A stretch of 64,000 nt of DNA from Lyngbya aestuarii BL J (GTDB taxonomy: Bacteria > Cyanobacteriota > Cyanobacteriia > Cyanobacteriales > Microcoleaceae): the NCBI RefSeq assembly GCF_000478195.2, contig NZ_AUZM01000031.1, positions 1 to 64,000 of the forward strand, written 5' to 3'. Shown here piece after piece: positions 55,956-64,000 of this stretch. The notes under the pieces were generated by a model. That model was not told where the DNA came from. It saw only the letters and a list, made by a program, of their open reading frames with translations, and made no database searches. A program made the translations under genes and the position numbers. Within the stretch, counting starts at the first letter, position 1. The number at the start of each line of letters is the position of its first letter.

Positions 55956-57213
55956 GTTGAAATGAATTTAAAACTGTGGTATCGTAGGTGTAGCCGAGTT
56001 TTCTATAGTTCAAAACATCGGCGGGAGTAACGGTTTTTTCTCCCTGAAAATTAACCAGCAAAGACCCAATATTTCCCAATCCATAATCTCCCGGTTTTGA
56101 TAATCCTCCATCCCAGGGCCACATCGGATCGTTAAGGTTGTGTCCGGCAGGCATTTTTGCACTCGGATAAAAGCTTTCGCCCGTATGTCCGTTATCTTGC
56201 CATTCTGCCCATAATCGATCTACATTGGCATGATTTAACCAAAAAATTGGGTCGTAAGGTGAACTGGGAATGCTATCCATTGTACCGAGGATTTTAGTTT
56301 GATGGGGAACCCGATCTTTCGGGCGAATTTCATCCACTAAACTCCCGCCAATGATAGAATGTGCGTAGGCGTGTAATGCCCAACCCGGAACATATTTTCC
56401 GGTTTTTAAAACTAACGCGCCTTCAATAATCGCATTGAACACTTCATAGTTATCAAAACTCATTAATTGTTCAACTTCTGTTTTGGAAATCGGGTATTTT
56501 TCGCAGGGCGGTAAACCTACAAACCGAATGAGTTTTGACCCTAATGAAGTCATATTAATCGGGTCAAAATGAATGTTTTCATTCAGCGTCCAATCAGCCA
56601 AAAAACCCGAGGTTACAGGGCCGCCTGTAAAGGGACCAAAACCCGGAATTTCTACCGTTTCTCCCGTTCCATTTGGGCCGAGAAAATTCTCATCTAAAAT
56701 AATCGTTAATGCTTGCGGATCGGTCCAGTCCCAATAGGGAATTGTCACACTCGGATCAATTTTTTGCAATTGTTGTTCAAATTCCCACAAAAATTGACGA
56801 TGCCAAGGCAAAAAAGCGGGTTGACTGTGGGCGGGGTTGCCTTCAGCAAAACCTTCTGCACCCAACTTTTTCCGAAACCCCATCGTTAAAACGTGTTGCA
56901 AAACAAATTGATCGTAAAGACTAATTTGACTGCCTTCTGGAAAGGTATTTTTTAGGGTTTTAAGCGCATTAACAAAGGCTGTTTTTTCCTCAGTCGTGAG
57001 GTTGACAACATTCTTACGAACCTGTATATTTTCGATGAAAACAGGTTGAGGATAAACAGAAGTCGCTAGGGCTGTATTTTCTGGCAACGGAGGATGGTAA
57101 TAGCTGGAGGTGAATTGTAATTTAGTCACCCCCACCACAATGGCGGCGACCATGAGGGCTATTACCCCTAATTTTATCCGACTTAATTTTATAGATGAAA
57201 AGCGTTTCAGCAC
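55933..57213 (-). CDS. Membrane-anchored tyrosinase-family type 3 copper protein
   Basis: The 426-residue protein starts with GTG and an N-terminal membrane anchor or signal (about 14-32). Copper site A is H107 (LQHV), H129 (AHSQPAFLPW) and H138 (PWHRQF), with the typical IPYWDWTDP after it. Site B is H281 and H285 (LHAYAHS) and H328 (FWLNHANVDRLW). All six ligands are present, so an active phenol or aminophenol oxidase is expected. The linked type II thioesterase suggests action on an NRPS/PKS-derived phenol, outside the cytoplasmic membrane. Specificity (tyrosinase, catechol oxidase or o-aminophenol oxidase) cannot be read. Confidence 0.88.
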   Translation of the reverse strand: MLKRFSSIKLSRIKLGVIALMVAAIVVGVTKLQFTSSYYHPPLPENTALATSVYPQPVFIENIQVRKNVVNLTTEEKTAFVNALKTLKNTFPEGSQISLYDQFVLQHVLTMGFRKKLGAEGFAEGNPAHSQPAFLPWHRQFLWEFEQQLQKIDPSVTIPYWDWTDPQALTIILDENFLGPNGTGETVEIPGFGPFTGGPVTSGFLADWTLNENIHFDPINMTSLGSKLIRFVGLPPCEKYPISKTEVEQLMSFDNYEVFNAIIEGALVLKTGKYVPGWALHAYAHSIIGGSLVDEIRPKDRVPHQTKILGTMDSIPSSPYDPIFWLNHANVDRLWAEWQDNGHTGESFYPSAKMPAGHNLNDPMWPWDGGLSKPGDYGLGNIGSLLVNFQGEKTVTPADVLNYRKLGYTYDTTVLNSFQHDNNTKL

Positions 57214-57225
57214 AAGAGATTTTTC

Positions 57226-57254
57226 ACTGTAGACTGTTATACTGTAGACTGTTA
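57226..57254 (-). promoter_or_regulatory. Direct repeat upstream of the tyrosinase gene
   Basis: ACTGTAGACTGTTA occurs twice with a 15-base period (57226-57239 and 57241-57254), 13 bases before the tyrosinase start, in the divergent region to the next gene. It could be an operator. Confidence 0.35.
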
Positions 57255-57367
57255 GACAGATTAATTCTCAAAAAGAGAGATTTAAGGAAAGTTCAGCGAA
57301 ATCCTGGTTTTTTTGCTGACCTGCCTGTATAATAGCACGGTAATGTTGAGAAAATATCTCAAGTACG

Positions 57368-58111
57368 ATGAACTGGAGTATCTTTTTGGCGGCGGCGGGG
57401 AGTGCCAGCGTTGAGTTTCTCGAAACTGCGGCTATTGCTTATGCGATCGCCCGTTCCGGCTACAGGCGCGAAGCCATTTGGGGAACGGTAGCCGGGTTGA
57501 CGGTGGTGGCTGTGGCGGCGATCGCTCTTGGTAGTAGTTTGCAGTTAATCCCCTTGTACTTATTGCAAATAGTTATCGGTAGTCTGCTGATCTGGTTTGG
57601 TTGGGGATGGGTGAAAAAGTCCGTTTTGCGACAAGCCAAAGGAAAACGTGCAGGTTGGATGAGTGATGATCCTTTAGAAGCCGAAGGAATTTTGATTGAA
57701 ACGGAACCCGAAAATTTCAGTCCGTTGAACTTTATGATCATGGCAAAAAGTGCCGCTTTAGAAGGGTTAGAAGTTGCGATCATTGTGACAACGTTAGGCT
57801 TGGCTTCTGCGGCGTGGAAAGAAGCCATTAGTGCTACTGTTTTAGCTTTAGTTTTCTCCCTCGGTTTGGTGATATTACTCCATCAATATTTACTCAAACT
57901 TCCTGAAGTTTTAATTAAACTCGGAGCGGGAATTTTACTGATGGCGTTAGGTACGTTTTGGCTTGGTGAAGGATTAAATTTTGAATGGCCCTTTGCAGAA
58001 ATAGCTATTTTAATTTTAGTTATTTTTTATAGTTTAGCTGCAACTATAGCCATTTATATCTTGAAAAAAAATCAATTTCCTAACTCAGAAGTTCAGGAAT
58101 TAAGGAATTAA
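57368..58111 (+). CDS. Polytopic membrane protein (COG4280-like)
   Basis: The 247-residue protein has about seven membrane helices. The first, starting right at the N-terminus, contains a conserved acidic pair (SVEFLETAAIAYAIARSGYRREA), and a related pattern recurs in the second half (KSAALEGLEVAIIVTTLGLAS). This internal two-fold pattern, with a glutamate in each half, resembles small cation or amino-acid exporters of the LysE/GDT1 type. The function is unknown. It is divergent from the tyrosinase gene and 127 bases before the Suc/Fer gene. Confidence 0.75.
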   Translation: MNWSIFLAAAGSASVEFLETAAIAYAIARSGYRREAIWGTVAGLTVVAVAAIALGSSLQLIPLYLLQIVIGSLLIWFGWGWVKKSVLRQAKGKRAGWMSDDPLEAEGILIETEPENFSPLNFMIMAKSAALEGLEVAIIVTTLGLASAAWKEAISATVLALVFSLGLVILLHQYLLKLPEVLIKLGAGILLMALGTFWLGEGLNFEWPFAEIAILILVIFYSLAATIAIYILKKNQFPNSEVQELRN

Positions 58112-58238
58112 AAACCTGTAAGCTGTCATTGGTGAGTGCAACGAAGAATCTCAATAGTTTACAAATGAGAGCTTTCAACCTCTGACTGACTCTGACTGAC
58201 GCTAACCCATCCTACAACTTAGAGAATTAAACATTTTT

Positions 58239-59330
58239 ATGATTACAACAGAACTCGTAGAAAATAAAACCGAATGCACCTATTGTAACGTTTTTTCCAA
58301 AGCAAACGGAGTCGATCCAATTGGTACTGCACCGACAGTTGAACAATGGTTAATTGTAGAAGTTCCTCAACCTTGGACAAGTAACCCCTGGAAAAATCAT
58401 CCTCGGCTTCAGCCTGTGGTTGAATTATTGAAACAATGGGAACAATTGAACCCTAAAATTATGCTGAGACCCCTGTTAGTTGTTCCCGATGAAGACTATT
58501 CTAAACCCGGTTTTGTGCGAATTTTTCATTACTCTCGTTTGAATGTCTTATTTTCTCAGTTTGAAAAACAGGAATATCTCGTTCCTGAAACCGAACTTAG
58601 TTCAGTAGTTAACGCGCTTTTAATTCAACCCCAACATTTAGAAAAGTTTGCAGAATATCGCCAAAACACCCAAGATATTCGAGATATTTTAGTTTGTACA
58701 CATACTGATGTTGATCGCGCTTGTGGTCGGTTTGGTTATCCTCTTTATCTCGAACTTCGTCAAAAATATGCTGCTAATTCTCCAAATAAACTGAGAATTT
58801 GGCAAACAAATCACTTTGGCGGTCATCAATTCGCACCGACTTTAATTGATTTTCCTTCGGGTCGGTTTTGGGGTCATTTAGAGTCAGATATTCTTGACTT
58901 ACTCCTTCATAAAAAAGGAAACTTAGTCGATTTAAAACCTTATTATCGGGGTTGGTCTAGCTTGGGAAAATTTGAACAAATTGCCGAACGAGAAATCTGG
59001 GACAAAGAAGGTTGGCATTGGTTAAATTATCAGAAATCGGGTCGGGTTATTCGCCAGGATAAAGGAGGGGTTTTGATCTATATTTTGAAACAAGTTCTTC
59101 GGTTTATTCCTCTCAATAAAGCCAAAATATTACGGAAAAAACTTGAACAAAAAGCCACTTGGGTTGATGTGAGAATTGAATATAGTTCTCCTGATGATAA
59201 GGTTCGGGGTGCTTATGAAGCCAGAGTTCAAGTAAACGGAAAAGTTCTCAGTTTACTAAAATCCGGCGAACAGGTTAAACCCAAACCTATTCAACAGTAT
59301 CAAGTTAGCCGTTTGGTGAAAGTGAACTAA
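58239..59330 (+). CDS. Suc/Fer-like (thioredoxin-fold [2Fe-2S] ferredoxin) protein
   Basis: The 363-residue protein has the Suc_Fer-like layout: an N-terminal CTYC (13-16), the cluster segment CTHTDVDRACGRFG (C153 and C162), and HFGGHQFAPTLIDFPSGRFWG-type sequence (about 192-212) whose histidines complete the family signature. The C-terminal 100 residues form a separate domain not assigned here. The family is iron-sulphur and is often found beside siderophore genes, where a reductase role has been proposed. The neighbour is an EntS-like exporter gene that converges and overlaps its 3' end by 26 bases. Confidence 0.82.
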   Translation: MITTELVENKTECTYCNVFSKANGVDPIGTAPTVEQWLIVEVPQPWTSNPWKNHPRLQPVVELLKQWEQLNPKIMLRPLLVVPDEDYSKPGFVRIFHYSRLNVLFSQFEKQEYLVPETELSSVVNALLIQPQHLEKFAEYRQNTQDIRDILVCTHTDVDRACGRFGYPLYLELRQKYAANSPNKLRIWQTNHFGGHQFAPTLIDFPSGRFWGHLESDILDLLLHKKGNLVDLKPYYRGWSSLGKFEQIAEREIWDKEGWHWLNYQKSGRVIRQDKGGVLIYILKQVLRFIPLNKAKILRKKLEQKATWVDVRIEYSSPDDKVRGAYEARVQVNGKVLSLLKSGEQVKPKPIQQYQVSRLVKVN

Positions 59331-60615
59331 CTGGTTTTTCAACATTTTTTAACGTTTTTGATTGAAATCCCCAAAATCCAATGAAAAACAAACCCATTGA
59401 ACTCATCACATATAATAATGCAATTCCTGCGCCTTTTCCGGTTCCAAATAGAGGACTAAATAACGGAGATAAAACCCCTCCCGGTTGCATTGCGGGTTCA
59501 AAGATATAGTCTGCTAAAGGCCCCGCAATTAAATAAGCAACAGCCGAAACACTTTGACGCATTAGCGATCGCATCGCTAAAATTCGCCCTTGAATATCGG
59601 GTGAAACTTGAGTTAACCAAATCGAAGTATCTGAACTTCCCATCAGTGGAAAATTCAGCGATGAACAAAATTGAGCGGGAATCCAAATAAAAGCAGTTTG
59701 ACCTAAACCAAAAATAATTTTACTAATTCCTGCTCCCATCATCCCCGATAATACCCCTTGAATTCGGCGTTTTGTTCCCCCCCAAATACTAACAATTATG
59801 GCACCTGTAATCCCTCCCGCACCCGCCGCAGAAGCCGCAAATCCTAATATATTGCTATCTCCGCCACTTCGCGCTAATATCATTGGTTCATAAATAGCGG
59901 CGCCAATATCGTGAGCAAATCCAAATAAAGTCGTCACCGTTAATAATGCTAATAAACCCGATTTTGGCCAAACATAGGAAAATCCAAACGTGATTTGTTT
60001 CCAGATTGTTTGTTGGGATAACGTTTGTTGAGATATACTTTCAGAATCAGAAGGTTGAGGTTGAGGAATTGGTGTGAGTAATAAGGTGATGATCGCCACC
60101 CCAAAAGTCAAAATATCAATAACAAGAATTCCGACTAATCCGATTGCAGGATAACAAATTCCTGCTAAAGCGGGAGCGAGAATACTCGAACCATAATTTA
60201 AAGCGGCTCCCATACTGGTAGCGCGAGTATAATGTTGGGGAGAAACCAGCAGGGAAATAGAGGCTTGATAAGCTAGAATTTGAATTTGATTAAAGGGAGT
60301 GTTAATGGCGATCGCAACATAAAGATGCCAAATTTGCAAGTTATTTGTTAAGGCTAAAATTAATAACACAACCGTTGATAAACCCGCAACTAAATCAGAA
60401 ATTAAAATTAACAGTTTGCGGTTTACTCTATCTACAATAATTCCAGAAAACAGCGTCAATACAAGGCTAGTAGCGATTCCAAAAAATCCACCCAGAGATA
60501 AGGTTGTCGCCGATTCACTCAATGACCACATCCAGATAACAGAACCAAAATAGGTCATTGTGCTACCAATTGCTGAAACCAACTGTCCAAACCAAAGAAT
60601 AGTAAACGTTCGCAT
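59305..60615 (-). CDS. MFS exporter (EntS-like)
   Basis: The 436-residue protein has about 12 membrane helices in two halves separated by a charged loop (about 190-210). It contains the MFS motif GIIVDRVNRKLL between helices 2 and 3, and STMTYFGSVIWMWSLSES at the N-terminus as in MFS_3/enterobactin-exporter-like proteins. It probably exports a small molecule from the cytoplasm, perhaps a siderophore or the NRPS product. The assignment is from family resemblance and context. Confidence 0.85.
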   Translation of the reverse strand: MRTFTILWFGQLVSAIGSTMTYFGSVIWMWSLSESATTLSLGGFFGIATSLVLTLFSGIIVDRVNRKLLILISDLVAGLSTVVLLILALTNNLQIWHLYVAIAINTPFNQIQILAYQASISLLVSPQHYTRATSMGAALNYGSSILAPALAGICYPAIGLVGILVIDILTFGVAIITLLLTPIPQPQPSDSESISQQTLSQQTIWKQITFGFSYVWPKSGLLALLTVTTLFGFAHDIGAAIYEPMILARSGGDSNILGFAASAAGAGGITGAIIVSIWGGTKRRIQGVLSGMMGAGISKIIFGLGQTAFIWIPAQFCSSLNFPLMGSSDTSIWLTQVSPDIQGRILAMRSLMRQSVSAVAYLIAGPLADYIFEPAMQPGGVLSPLFSPLFGTGKGAGIALLYVMSSMGLFFIGFWGFQSKTLKNVEKPVSSLSPNG

Positions 60616-60983
60616 AAAATTAATAGCCTTTAAAATTTAGAGCTAGAGTTTTTCCTGAAAAAAAGCATTCGATTATACAGAAAAATACAAATTTAACGTT
60701 TTTTTAGCACAGGCTTTACTCCGAAGCAAAAACTCGGTTGATTGTTAATAATTAGGCGACAAAATGTTTAAGTTCCAGTCTGAAACCGGGTTTTTAGGTG
60801 AATTCAGGCGCACAGATTTATAGGATACTTGACGTGAGAATTTCAAGTGTCCCCAAATTGGAATTTTATCGAGATCTTGACTTAATCGTTCTGAATCATG
60901 CTATTGTACTGTTGCTACTCATTCTCATCTAAAGCTGATCTATTTTGACAGGTTTGATGCAATAAAGCAACGGAATTTTAAAA
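60616..60983. other. 368-base divergent intergenic region
   Basis: This gap separates the MFS gene (minus) from the last exoprotein gene (plus). No gene or RNA is seen. A CTACTCATTCTCATCTAAAG stretch (about 60916-60936) vaguely resembles a Fur-type half-site; no clear promoter was identified. Confidence 0.5.
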
Positions 60984-63900
60984 ATGGCTATTACAATTGG
61001 TATCACGGCTGACCCATCAATTTTAATTGAAGACGAAGGAACCGCAACCACCATTACCTTCAACGTCGAGGGAGAGATTCCCGAGGATGGAGTTGTCATC
61101 ACTCTCGATAACGATACTCCCTCGGCTTTGCCTGAATTTATTGTTTTTCAAGCTAGCTTTACAGGAAGTCGATTGGTAGCAGTAAACGATGACGAGAGCG
61201 GGTTAGATTTGCTAATTTTTGACAACACAGCCACAATTACCTTACCTATTTTTGATGATGGTGATCTCCCACCTGATGACCCTAATTTTAACCCTATTAA
61301 TGATATTGGCGTTGAGGAAACAACCTTTTTCTTAGTTGAGAATGAGGCTTATAGTATCGATCAGAATGCCAGTCAAATTACTTTAACTTTAGCCGATACA
61401 GCGACTCAACTCAATACTCCTCCGGTTGCGGAAAACGATAATTATACAACTCCATTTGAAACGGTCTTAACGGTCGCTCAAACTAACACAATTATCAGCA
61501 ATGATAGTGATGAAAATGGAGATGTACTCAGTGCAAATTTAGTTGATGAACCAACAAACGGAAGTTTAACTTTTAACCCAGATGGAACATTTAGTTATAC
61601 ACCCAATCCCGAATTTAGTGGAACCGATAGTTTCACCTATCAAGTCAACGATGGAACCGATAATTCTAATATCGCAACTGTTAACTTAACCGTTGGAGAA
61701 CCTCCTAATACTCCCCCAGTTGCGAATAATGATAATTTTAGCACTCCCTTTGAAACGGTCTTAACGGTCGCTCAAACTAACACAATTCTCAGCAATGATA
61801 GTGATGAAAATGGAGATGTACTCAGTGCAAATTTAGTTGATGAACCAACAAACGGAAGTTTAACTTTTAACCCAGATGGAACATTTAGTTATACACCCAA
61901 TCCCGAATTTAGTGGAACCGATAGTTTCACCTATCAAGTCAACGATGGAACCGATAATTCTAATATCGCAACTGTTAACTTAACCGTTGAAGAACCTCCA
62001 AATATTCCCCCGAATATTCCCACCGTTAGCTTAACAGCAACTCCTGAAACGTTAATCGAAACTGAAGCGACAGAGTTAACGTTTAGCTTTGAACTTAGCG
62101 AACCGCCACCGGAAGAAGGTGTTACTGTGATTCTGGAGAGTAACACTCCTCAAGGGTTTACTCAGTTAGATTTATCCGAGGTAAACTTATCAGGAATTGG
62201 CAATCTTATTGATGTTTCACCGAATCAAGATTTTTCCAGCTTTGCGATTACCATTCTCGAACAAACTGCGAGTATTCGTTTACCTGTTTTTCAAGATGAA
62301 CTCAGCGAAGGAATTCAACCGATTAGTTTTAATCTCGCCGAAAGCGAAGATTACAATTTAGAAGAAAATAGCACTCCAATTACTATTGAGTTTGTTGATA
62401 ATCCGAGTTTAATTGAGGATGATGATTCAGATGATGATTCAGATGATGACTCAGACGAAGAACCGACAAACGAATCCCCAGTTTTAACAACATCCATCCC
62501 CGATCAAACTGCAACACAACGAATAGGATTTAGTCTCAATCTCAATCAAAATTTTAGCGATCCTGAAAATGATCCGCTGACTTATTCAGTGACGGGTTTA
62601 CCTGCTAATTTAGACTTTGATGCAAACACCGGATTAATCATTGGAATTCCCACACAACCCGGACAATTTAATGTTACAGTAACGGCTCGCGATCCGCAAG
62701 AAAATCAAATTCAAGATAGCTTTGAACTGCTGATTTCACCGTTTGTTGTTCCCCTACTTCCTCCCATTCCCGAATCTCTTTTCTCTGAACCGGAACCGGA
62801 ACCCGAACCCGAACCCGAACCTATTATTCAAATTGAAATTGAACTTCCAACCCCTGAAACCAATTCAGCAATTGACTCGGAAATATTCGGAGATTCAGAA
62901 GACAATGAACTGATAGGAACTGAAGAAAACGACGCTATTTTTGGTAATCAAGGAAACGATAGTATTGTCGCTTTAGATGGGGATGATAATCTATTCGGAG
63001 GTCAAGATGATGATCAAATTATTGGCGGTGTTGGGGATGATGTAATTTTTGGAGAAAAAGGAAATGATTCTCTGTTTGGAGATGATCCTTCTAACGGTAA
63101 TTCTCAACGCCAAGATTTTCTCATCGGAGATGAAGGAGATGATTATCTATTCGGAAATCAAGACGAAGATACACTGATTGGCGATGAGGGAAATGATACT
63201 CTTTATGGGGGTAAAGGGGATGATTTAATTTTTGGAAATGAAGGGGATGATTTTCTCTCGGGAGATGCGGGAAATGATACCCTAATTGGCGGGTTAGGAC
63301 AGGATAAATTTATGCTTTCAACCGGTCAAGGAACCGATACAATTATCGGGTTTGAAGCGGGAACGGATAGCTTTGAACTCGCCGGAGAATTAACCCTAGA
63401 CCAACTCCGAACCACCCAACAAAACGGTCTAACTCAAATTCGCTTGGCTGATACGGATGAAATTTTAGCGGTTCTGGATATCCCGGCGAATCTACTTGAT
63501 ATTTCTCCATTAGAAAGCAGCGAAAATCCAAATTCTGAAAATAATAATAATGATGTCGAAAATTCCAATCCTGAAAATAATAACGATGAGGATGAACCGA
63601 ACGAGGAAAACAACGATCAACCTCCTGAAAATCCTCCCGAAAATGGAAATCAACCGGATAATCCTGAACCGGAAAATGAGTTAATTCAAGTTAGTTTTAG
63701 TGCGAGTCCAAACACATTGATTGAGACAGAAGAAACTCGGATAAACTTTGAATTTTCACTCGACCAACCCCCTCCTGAAGACGGACTTCGAGTATTTGTA
63801 GATAGCGATCTTTCCCAATCTTTAACTCAATTTGATCTCACCGAACTTTCTTATACAGGAGGTGAAAGTTTCCCCACAGGAGACTTTGATTTTACCGGAT

Positions 63901-64000
63901 TTGCCTTTACGATTACCGCACAAACCGCAACCATTAGCATTCCCATTTTCGATGATAGTTCTCTCCCTCCAGAGCAAAGTGAAGAAGGTGCTATTCCCGT
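60984..64000 (+). CDS. Large Calx-beta/cadherin-like/RTX exoprotein (3' end outside window)
   Basis: ATG at 60984 opens a frame that stays open to the window edge (1005 codons). Domains: Calx-beta-like (1-150), two near-identical cadherin/VCBS-like units (about 150-340), Calx-beta-like (about 350-475), an acidic DDDSDDDSDDDSDEE linker, a putative Ig-like (He_PIG-type) domain (about 503-588), a Glu-Pro linker, an RTX block (about 633-780; GGKGDDLIFGNEGDDFL), an Asn/Glu/Pro linker and a new Calx-beta-like unit that runs off the end. Unlike the array at 25-46 kb, the RTX block is internal. Codon use is AT-rich, unlike the giant gene. It is probably a secreted calcium-binding surface protein. Confidence 0.88.
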   Translation, partial: MAITIGITADPSILIEDEGTATTITFNVEGEIPEDGVVITLDNDTPSALPEFIVFQASFTGSRLVAVNDDESGLDLLIFDNTATITLPIFDDGDLPPDDPNFNPINDIGVEETTFFLVENEAYSIDQNASQITLTLADTATQLNTPPVAENDNYTTPFETVLTVAQTNTIISNDSDENGDVLSANLVDEPTNGSLTFNPDGTFSYTPNPEFSGTDSFTYQVNDGTDNSNIATVNLTVGEPPNTPPVANNDNFSTPFETVLTVAQTNTILSNDSDENGDVLSANLVDEPTNGSLTFNPDGTFSYTPNPEFSGTDSFTYQVNDGTDNSNIATVNLTVEEPPNIPPNIPTVSLTATPETLIETEATELTFSFELSEPPPEEGVTVILESNTPQGFTQLDLSEVNLSGIGNLIDVSPNQDFSSFAITILEQTASIRLPVFQDELSEGIQPISFNLAESEDYNLEENSTPITIEFVDNPSLIEDDDSDDDSDDDSDEEPTNESPVLTTSIPDQTATQRIGFSLNLNQNFSDPENDPLTYSVTGLPANLDFDANTGLIIGIPTQPGQFNVTVTARDPQENQIQDSFELLISPFVVPLLPPIPESLFSEPEPEPEPEPEPIIQIEIELPTPETNSAIDSEIFGDSEDNELIGTEENDAIFGNQGNDSIVALDGDDNLFGGQDDDQIIGGVGDDVIFGEKGNDSLFGDDPSNGNSQRQDFLIGDEGDDYLFGNQDEDTLIGDEGNDTLYGGKGDDLIFGNEGDDFLSGDAGNDTLIGGLGQDKFMLSTGQGTDTIIGFEAGTDSFELAGELTLDQLRTTQQNGLTQIRLADTDEILAVLDIPANLLDISPLESSENPNSENNNNDVENSNPENNNDEDEPNEENNDQPPENPPENGNQPDNPEPENELIQVSFSASPNTLIETEETRINFEFSLDQPPPEDGLRVFVDSDLSQSLTQFDLTELSYTGGESFPTGDFDFTGFAFTITAQTATISIPIFDDSSLPPEQSEEGAIP
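61449..61999 (+). repeat. Recent 294-bp tandem duplication inside the exoprotein gene
   Basis: The segments 61449-61705 and 61743-61999 are almost identical (I count about three mismatches), with an exact period of 294 bases (98 codons). Each encodes one cadherin/VCBS-like unit (TPFETVLTVAQTNTI start). Confidence 0.9.

Overview
The window comes from a cyanobacterium, probably a filamentous Oscillatoriales-type one. The evidence is the frequent HIP1 octamer GCGATCGC, an AMIN-domain TonB-dependent receptor, a PEP-CTERM-tailed exported hydrolase, a DUF4347/Calx-beta/RTX giant exoprotein, a Suc/Fer-type ferredoxin and heptanucleotide tandem repeats. The genus is a guess. Most genes are moderately AT-rich; the giant exoprotein gene at 25-34 kb is visibly richer in G+C.

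Layout. (1) 1-480: 3' end of a group II intron (HNH tail of its maturase, domains V/VI), followed by what looks like an IS200/IS605-type right end. (2) 559-1830: argD-like aminotransferase. (3) 1.9-9.0 kb, minus strand: an import cassette of a TonB-dependent receptor abutting two SbmA/YddA-type ABC half-transporters, preceded by a small RTX protein. (4) 9.5-12.0 kb, plus strand: ExbB, ExbD and TonB, which would energise such a receptor, then an exported MORN-repeat protein. The gap between the two arms carries three copies of a 10-bp motif, one inside the predicted exbB promoter. (5) 13.3-23.3 kb: a compact nonribosomal-peptide operon: single-module NRPS (docking-C-A-PCP); a fusion of a CmlA-type diiron beta-hydroxylase, an internal docking domain and a thioester reductase; a methyltransferase; a class-III aminotransferase; two small proteins of unknown family; and an MbtH protein. 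It ends at a clear terminator. Two more unknown genes overlap at 23.4-24.4 kb. (6) 24.9-45.7 kb: a tandem array of very large secreted proteins built from DUF4347, Calx-beta-like, cadherin-like, PPC-like and RTX modules. Four genes are intact, and one relic keeps only a promoter, a leader and about 13 codons. (7) 45.9-55.1 kb: an ABC-2 transporter whose permease is fused to an M1-peptidase-like domain lacking the zinc motif, a serine hydrolase with a PEP-CTERM tail, and a DevB/DevC-like adaptor and permease without an adjacent ATPase. (8) 55.2-57.2 kb: a type II thioesterase overlapping a tyrosinase-like copper protein. (9) 57.4-60.6 kb: a polytopic membrane protein, a Suc/Fer ferredoxin and an EntS-like MFS exporter. 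(10) 60,984 to the window end: the start of another giant Calx-beta/cadherin/RTX gene, running off the window.

How the parts may work together. The most interesting system is the NRPS operon. Its logic combines carrier-bound beta-hydroxylation with reductive release, as in chloramphenicol assembly, and a reductase-plus-transaminase ending, as in myxochelin B. The inferred product is a beta-hydroxylated amino-acid derivative released as an aldehyde and then aminated and methylated. The adjacent TonB/receptor/ABC cassette, the MFS exporter and the Suc/Fer protein make a metallophore role possible, but nothing in the sequence proves the link. The second theme is modular exoprotein diversification: conserved 5' leaders and almost identical 3' RTX/tail cassettes flank variable Calx-beta interiors. 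No tRNA, rRNA or CRISPR array was seen.
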